The notes beneath the pieces were generated by a model. The model was given only the letters and a program-made list of their open reading frames with translations, was not told where the DNA came from and did not search any database. Below, in pieces: positions 59,492 to 64,000 of a stretch of DNA of 64,000 bases. The translations under genes were made by a program, and so were the position numbers. Every line of letters begins with the position of its first letter. The stretch's first letter is position 1. The stretch covers positions 2,499,256 through 2,563,255 of the forward strand of contig NZ_STGC01000005.1 of the NCBI RefSeq assembly GCF_005222805.1, read 5' to 3'. Source of the DNA: Devosia sp. FKR38 (GTDB taxonomy: Bacteria; Pseudomonadota; Alphaproteobacteria; Rhizobiales; Devosiaceae).

Positions 59492-60478
59492 ATGACGCAA
59501 GGCTACGATCCCTACCACCTCGCCAGTCCCACCGTTTACCTGATCAAGATCCTGATTTTCCTGGTGCTGGTCCTGCTGGTCGGCGCGATCCTGTTCAACA
59601 CCGTGGTGCAGTTCTTCTGGGCCAACCCCTTCATCAATTCGATGATTTTCCTGGCCCTGGGTGTCGGCATTTTCCTCAGCATCCGCCAGATCGTGCGGCT
59701 GTTTCCCGAGGTCAAATGGGTCAATTCGCTGCAGGATGGCACCACCACTAATGTGCGCGCGCCCATTCTGCTGGCGCCCGTCGCCGGCATTCTGCGCGAG
59801 CGCATCGGCGAAGCCGTCATCACCCCGTCCTCCATGCGCTCGATCCTCGACAGCGTCGGCAATCGCCTCGACGAAGCCAAGGATACCTCGCGCTACCTCA
59901 CGGGCCTGCTGGTCTTCCTGGGTCTGATGGGCACCTTTTATGGCCTGCTGCAGACCGTGACCTCGGTGGCCGGCGTCATCAACCAGCTCGATGTGACAGC
60001 CGGCGATTCGGCTGCCCTGTTCTCCAATCTCAAGGAAGGGCTCACAGCCCCCCTCGCCGGCATGGGCACGGCCTTCTCGTCGTCGCTGTTTGGTCTGGCC
60101 GGCTCGCTGGTGCTGGGCTTTCTTGATCTGCAGACCAGCCAGGCCCAGAACGCCTTCTACACCGACCTCGAAGACTGGATGACCTCCATGACCGAGCTCG
60201 ACCATCCGGTCAGCGCCATGCAGGCCAATGCCGGCGGCCCGGACATGCAAGCCATGTTCGACAAGCTCGGCAACTCCATGCAGAACCAGAACTCCAGCCA
60301 GAACGCCATTCGCGCCATGGCCGAACTGGCCCGCGGCATCGATGGTCTGGTCAAGCACATCCGCACCGAACAGGACGATCTGCGCAAGCACATCGACGAA
60401 CAGGGCGAAACCAATCGCAAGCTGCGAGAGCTGATCGACGCCGTGCTGACGCAGGGCGACAACGAGCGGCGGACTTAG
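59492..60478 (+). CDS. MotA/TolQ/ExbB-like proton channel protein
   Basis: A 328-residue inner-membrane protein. N-terminal transmembrane segments (about 15-37, 50-70), a cytosolic domain, then two transmembrane segments carrying LTGLLVFLGLMGTFYGLLQTV and LKEGLTAPLAGMGTAFSSSLFGLAGSLVLG, the MotA/TolQ/ExbB pore motif. The C-terminus is a charged coiled coil (about 240-328). It forms a unit with the OmpA-domain gene 4 bp downstream, and both would make a 5:2-type ion-driven motor. It is distinct from tolQ in this window. No flagellar or defence genes are nearby. Confidence 0.85.
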   Translation: MTQGYDPYHLASPTVYLIKILIFLVLVLLVGAILFNTVVQFFWANPFINSMIFLALGVGIFLSIRQIVRLFPEVKWVNSLQDGTTTNVRAPILLAPVAGILRERIGEAVITPSSMRSILDSVGNRLDEAKDTSRYLTGLLVFLGLMGTFYGLLQTVTSVAGVINQLDVTAGDSAALFSNLKEGLTAPLAGMGTAFSSSLFGLAGSLVLGFLDLQTSQAQNAFYTDLEDWMTSMTELDHPVSAMQANAGGPDMQAMFDKLGNSMQNQNSSQNAIRAMAELARGIDGLVKHIRTEQDDLRKHIDEQGETNRKLRELIDAVLTQGDNERRT

Positions 60479-60482
60479 GCCC

Positions 60483-61508
60483 ATGCCGGGAGCCCGTTCT
60501 CGTCGGCGCGTCGAGGCCAACTACTGGCCCGGCTTCGTCGACGCCCTGTCGAGCCTGTTGCTCGTCATCATCTTCATGCTCAGCCTGTTCATGCTGACCC
60601 AGTTCTTCCTCGGCCAGGAGATCCAGGGGCGCGACAGCGCCCTGGCGCGCCTCAACAGCCAGATCGCCGAACTGACCGACCTCTTGCAGCTTGAGCGCGC
60701 CAATTCCGACGACCTCACCAGCCAGATCGCCAATCTCACCGCCACCTTGGGCAGCGCCCAGGCTGAGAACGCCAGCCTTTCCAGCCAGCTCGCCGGCATC
60801 GGCGCCGGGCTCGACGGCAAGGATGCCACCATCTCAGGTCTGCAGGGCGACCTGCTGGCGGCGCAGGAGCTCTCCGACGAGGCCAATGCCCAGGTAGCGC
60901 TGCTCAACCAGCAGCTGGCCGCCCTGCGCACCCAGATCAATGCCCTGGAAGTGGCGCTCGAAGCCTCCGAGAGCCGCGACACCCAGTCGCGCACCCAGAT
61001 CGCCGATCTCGGTCGCCGCCTCAACGTGGCCCTGGCCCAGCGCGTGCAGGACCTCAGCCGCTATCGCTCCGATTTCTTCGGCCGCCTGCGCCAGATCCTG
61101 GAGGGCCGCGCCGATGTGCGTGTGGTGGGTGACCGCTTCGTCTTCCAGTCCGAAGTGCTGTTCGATCCCGGCCAGGCCGATGTGCAGGCCGGCGGCCTCC
61201 CCGACCTCGACGCCTTGGCCGAAGCCATCCTGCAGCTGGAAACCGAAATTCCGCCCGATATCAACTGGGTGCTGCGCATAGACGGCCATACCGATAGCCG
61301 GCCGATCAGCAATGCCCGCTTCCCCTCCAACTGGGAGCTGTCGGCGGCGCGCGCCATCTCGGTGGCGCAATATCTGGTCAGCAAGGGCGTTTCGCCCAAT
61401 CGCCTGGTTGCAGCCGGCTTTGGCGAGTTCACCCCGATCGATCCGGCCGAGACTGATGAGGCCTACCGCCGCAACCGCCGCATCGAGTTCAAGTTGACCG
61501 AAGGGTGA
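60483..61508 (+). CDS. OmpA/MotB-like peptidoglycan-binding protein
   Basis: A 341-residue inner-membrane-anchored protein. The single transmembrane helix (about 17-44, starting WPGFVDALSSLLLVIIFML) places Asp20 at the position of the proton-binding Asp of MotB. A periplasmic coiled coil follows (about 50-185), then an OmpA domain (about 215-340, IDGHTDSRPISN, FPSNWELSAARAISVAQYL, NRRIEFKLTEG). It should form a stator with the MotA-like protein encoded 4 bp upstream and attach to peptidoglycan. Its function in this family is unknown. Confidence 0.9.
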   Translation: MPGARSRRRVEANYWPGFVDALSSLLLVIIFMLSLFMLTQFFLGQEIQGRDSALARLNSQIAELTDLLQLERANSDDLTSQIANLTATLGSAQAENASLSSQLAGIGAGLDGKDATISGLQGDLLAAQELSDEANAQVALLNQQLAALRTQINALEVALEASESRDTQSRTQIADLGRRLNVALAQRVQDLSRYRSDFFGRLRQILEGRADVRVVGDRFVFQSEVLFDPGQADVQAGGLPDLDALAEAILQLETEIPPDINWVLRIDGHTDSRPISNARFPSNWELSAARAISVAQYLVSKGVSPNRLVAAGFGEFTPIDPAETDEAYRRNRRIEFKLTEG

Positions 61509-61611
61509 TCGGCGACGGCGGAACCCCGACTAATCGCGCCGACGGCACGATTAGAGGCGATTACGGGTCGCCCGTTGCGAGACCCCGGACCAGCGCCCGG
61601 GCGCCACAGAC

Positions 61612-63429
61612 CTACCCGGCGTCGTCCATGCGGAACTGTAGCCGCGCCAGCTCGGCATAGCGGCCACCCTTGGCCACCAGCTCGTCATGCGTGCCCTGGT
61701 CGATGATATGGCCCGCGTCCAGCACCAGGATCTTGTCGGCATCGCGAATGGTCGCCAGGCGATGCGCGATCACCAGCGTCGTGCGGCCGCGCATCAGGAA
61801 CTCCAGCGCCGTCTGCACCAGCCGCTCACTCTGCGCGTCAAGCGCACTGGTCGCCTCGTCGAGCAGCAGGATCGGCGCATTCTTGAGGATCGCCCGGGCA
61901 ATCGCCAGGCGCTGCTTCTGCCCACCCGACAGCATCACGCCGCGCTCGCCCACGATGGCGTCGTAGCCCAACGGCAGGTCCAGCACGAAATCATGCACCA
62001 GCGCCGCCTTGGCCGCTGCCTCGACCTCTTCCATGCTCGCATCCGGCTTGCCGAAGCGGATATTGTCGGCAATCGTACCGGCAAAGATCGTCGGCTCCTG
62101 CTCGACATAGGCAAAACGCTGTCGCAGCTCGTCCAGCCGCACCTTGCGGATGTCGATGCCGTCGACAAGGATCGCCCCGGCGGCCACATCATAGAACCGC
62201 TGCAGCAGCGACAGCGTCGTGGATTTGCCTGAACCCGAGGCACCAACCAGCGCCACCGTCTCGCCCGCACCCACCGTAAAGCTGAGATCGGTCAGCACCC
62301 GCTCATAGCCGCTGGTCTGGTAGCCGAAATCGACATGCTCGAACGCCACCGTGCCAATCGCCGGCACCGGAAGGGCAATCGGCTCGGCCGGATCGGTAAT
62401 GGTCGCGTCGGTGTCGAGGATTTCGGTCAGCCGCTCCATGGCGCCGGCCACGGTATTGAGAATGCCCATCACCTCGCTGACATTGGTCAGCGCGCCCGAA
62501 GCCATCAGCGCATAGACCAGGAACTGCGTCAGCTGCCCGGCCGTCACCGTGCCGGCGAACACCGATCGAGCGCCCCACCACACCAGGAAGACGATGGCCG
62601 AGGTGCCCAGGAAAATCACCATGCCCACCAGCACCGAGCGCGCGCCCAGCCGGCGCACTTCGGCGCGATAGCTGTCCTCGCTGCGCGCATTATAGATGCC
62701 GGCCTGGTTGTTCTCCTGGGTGAAGGATTTGACGGTGCGGGTCGCGCCCAGCATCTCGGTCGCCATGGCCGACAGATCGGCAAGCGCATCCTGCGTCTTG
62801 CGCGACAGGCCGCGCAGCCGGCGCGAAAAGGCGATCAGCGGCAACAACAGAGCCGGCGCGGCAATCACCACGGCCAGCGTCAGCACCGGGCTGGTGAGGA
62901 ACATCATCACCAGCGCGCCGATGATGGTAACGATCGAGCGCAACGCCAGCGAGAAGCTCGACCCCACCGCCGAGCGGATCACCGCCACGTCGCCATTGAG
63001 ACGGCTGGTGAGCTCGCCCACCCGATTGGTATCGAAATAGCGCGCATCCAGCCGCAGCAGATGCAGGAACACCGCCTGGCGCAGATCAGCCAGCACGCGT
63101 TCTCCGATGACCGAGATGAAGTAGAAGCGGGCGCCGCTCGCCACCGCCATGATGGCGGCAATGCCCACGATCAGCCAGCCATAGCGACCGACATTTTCGA
63201 GGTTCTGCTCGATGAAGCCTTCATCGATCGCCCCGCCCAGCACGGCCGGAATGGACAATGAGGAAATCGCCGAGATCAAAAGGAAGACGATCGTCAGGCT
63301 CAGCCGCACTGGATAGCGCATGATGAACGGCGTCAGCCGCCGCAGGGGCTGCAGCTTGCGCACGGTCTGGACGGGCGGGGTGACAATCTGTTCAGGCTCG
63401 GCCTGCGCGGGAACGGCTTGTTCGGTCAT
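61612..63429 (-). CDS. ABC exporter, ATPase-permease half-transporter
   Basis: A 605-residue half-transporter: six transmembrane helices (about 30-330) and an ATPase domain (about 355-600) with Walker A GASGSGKST, signature LSGGQKQR, Walker B ILLLDEAT and switch His in VIAHRLATI. It exports lipids, peptides or drugs as a homodimer; the substrate is unknown. The ATG at 63429 is chosen because upstream in-frame sequence is atypical. It is divergent from rpmE, sharing about 220 bp, and converges on the OmpA-like gene. Confidence 0.95.
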   Translation of the reverse strand: MTEQAVPAQAEPEQIVTPPVQTVRKLQPLRRLTPFIMRYPVRLSLTIVFLLISAISSLSIPAVLGGAIDEGFIEQNLENVGRYGWLIVGIAAIMAVASGARFYFISVIGERVLADLRQAVFLHLLRLDARYFDTNRVGELTSRLNGDVAVIRSAVGSSFSLALRSIVTIIGALVMMFLTSPVLTLAVVIAAPALLLPLIAFSRRLRGLSRKTQDALADLSAMATEMLGATRTVKSFTQENNQAGIYNARSEDSYRAEVRRLGARSVLVGMVIFLGTSAIVFLVWWGARSVFAGTVTAGQLTQFLVYALMASGALTNVSEVMGILNTVAGAMERLTEILDTDATITDPAEPIALPVPAIGTVAFEHVDFGYQTSGYERVLTDLSFTVGAGETVALVGASGSGKSTTLSLLQRFYDVAAGAILVDGIDIRKVRLDELRQRFAYVEQEPTIFAGTIADNIRFGKPDASMEEVEAAAKAALVHDFVLDLPLGYDAIVGERGVMLSGGQKQRLAIARAILKNAPILLLDEATSALDAQSERLVQTALEFLMRGRTTLVIAHRLATIRDADKILVLDAGHIIDQGTHDELVAKGGRYAELARLQFRMDDAG

Positions 63430-63557
63430 TGTTGGGCTGCGCCACTCTTGTCGACATGGGGTCCGGAACCGCCGGGCCGCGCCACGTCTCGGATATAGGC
63501 ACAGCGCCCGCTTGGGGCAACCGCTTTGTCCGGCGTGAATTTGCCGCGCCGGTGCTC

Positions 63558-63586
63558 TTGCAGAGTGGCCATGCTTTCTGTATGAA
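63558..63586 (+). promoter_or_regulatory. Candidate rpmE promoter
   Basis: TTGCAG (63558-63563), 17-bp spacer, TATGAA (63581-63586). The predicted start near 63593 would give a leader of about 60 nt that includes the hairpin at 63616-63633. Confidence 0.4.
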
Positions 63587-63615
63587 GCCGCCAACAACAG
63601 ATTTCTGATGCTCTC

Positions 63616-63633
63616 CGGGCGCTGCGGCGCCCG
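63616..63633 (+). promoter_or_regulatory. Hairpin in the rpmE leader
   Basis: CGGGCGC (63616-63622) pairs perfectly with GCGCCCG (63627-63633), loop TGCG, followed by TTTGATTT and the ribosome binding region 20 bp before the rpmE ATG. It could be an attenuator or a target for L31 autoregulation. Leader elements for L31 are known in other bacteria but not clearly described for this group. Confidence 0.4.
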
Positions 63634-63653
63634 TTTGATTTGAGGCGATACCG

Positions 63654-63875
63654 ATGAAGGCTGACACTCACCCGGACTACCACGTCATCACCGTGGTCAT
63701 GACCGATGGCACCAAGTACGAGACGCGTTCGACCTACGGCAAGGCCGGCGATACGCTGCAGCTCGACATTGATCCCAAGACCCACCCGGCCTGGACCGGC
63801 GGCACGGGCCAGCTGCTCGACCGCGGCGGCCGTGTCTCGCGCTTCAAGGAGCGCTTCAAGGGCCTGGGCATCTAA
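63654..63875 (+). CDS. rpmE: 50S ribosomal protein L31
   Basis: A 73-residue ribosomal protein (starts [19 protein letters not shown]; ends [10 protein letters not shown]). It has no cysteine, so it is the zinc-independent form seen in alphaproteobacteria. It lies alone, divergent from the ABC exporter, with a hairpin leader and an intrinsic terminator. Confidence 0.96.
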   Translation: MKADTHPDYHVITVVMTDGTKYETRSTYGKAGDTLQLDIDPKTHPAWTGGTGQLLDRGGRVSRFKERFKGLGI

Positions 63876-63900
63876 GCCAACCCGATACGAGAATACGAAG

Positions 63901-63926
63901 AACCCGGCCATTGTGCCGGGTTTTTT
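63901..63926 (+). terminator. Intrinsic terminator of rpmE
   Basis: AACCCGGC (63901-63908) pairs with GCCGGGTT (63915-63922), loop CATTGT, followed by T residues to 63926. No gene is seen between here and the window end. Confidence 0.92.
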
Positions 63927-64000
63927 CTTGCCCGAGATCCCAATCGATCCGGGCTGGTGGGCAATCTAGGGTCAGGGACGGCCGAATGCAGCCTTGAGCC

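Noticed and set aside
59492-61508. Zorya-type defence system (ZorA/ZorB)
   Set aside because: The pair resembles ZorAB, but the required helicase and nuclease partners (ZorC/D or ZorE) are absent from both sides.

Overview
The window looks like a chromosomal piece of a high-GC alphaproteobacterium of the order Hyphomicrobiales, most like Devosia or a close relative. That placement is inferred from protein families and gene order (ruvCAB-ybgC next to tolQRAB-pal-cpoB-tilS-ftsH-glmM; tkt-gap-pgk-fba; zapA next to fau and a probable 6S RNA), not from a database search. No rRNA, tRNA, insertion sequence, integrase, phage gene or CRISPR array was found.

Layout. 1-7.5 kb: a truncated proline-rich protein, purA, an EamA exporter coupled to a Nudix hydrolase, and the serine operon serC-serA with a structured leader at the serC ribosome binding site. 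7.7-20.1 kb: an accessory redox and regulator region of small regulator/enzyme units (GlxA-type AraC, two LysR, one OhrR-like MarR, two short-chain dehydrogenases, an FMN reductase, three alpha/beta hydrolases of which two are tandem paralogues, a secreted HExxH protein and a DenD-like dehydrogenase). Repeated operator-like palindromes there suggest who regulates whom. 20.2-24.6 kb: an outer-membrane beta-barrel with a CtrA-type box, then glmM and ftsH. 24.7-37 kb: the conserved envelope and recombination block tilS-cpoB-pal-tolB-tolA-tolR-tolQ and ybgC-Nudix-ruvB-ruvA-ruvC, split by a divergent sulfide:quinone oxidoreductase gene that carries all three family cysteines.

37-43 kb: yebC, an Lrp regulator, a DUF1272 zinc-ribbon-like protein and two cyclic-di-GMP proteins (a membrane GGDEF protein and a six-PAS GGDEF-EAL protein). 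43-47 kb: ymdB-like phosphoesterase, fau, a probable 6S RNA, a CPA1 antiporter, zapA and a coiled-coil DUF4164 protein. 47.5-55.2 kb: central carbon genes tkt, gap, pgk and class I fba on the plus strand, interrupted by a glycolipid-binding-like protein, a MerR protein fused to a P-loop domain, and a small membrane protein. 55.4-64 kb: thiE-like, Sel1-repeat, efp and suhB genes, a 2H phosphoesterase, a MotA/TolQ-like plus OmpA/MotB-like pair, an ABC exporter, and rpmE with a hairpin leader.

The most useful new leads are the two operator families in the accessory region, the sqr insertion inside the tol-ruv block, the MerR/P-loop fusion, the orphan proton-channel/peptidoglycan-binding pair, and the RNA candidates before serC, fau and rpmE. 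None has been checked by search or experiment.
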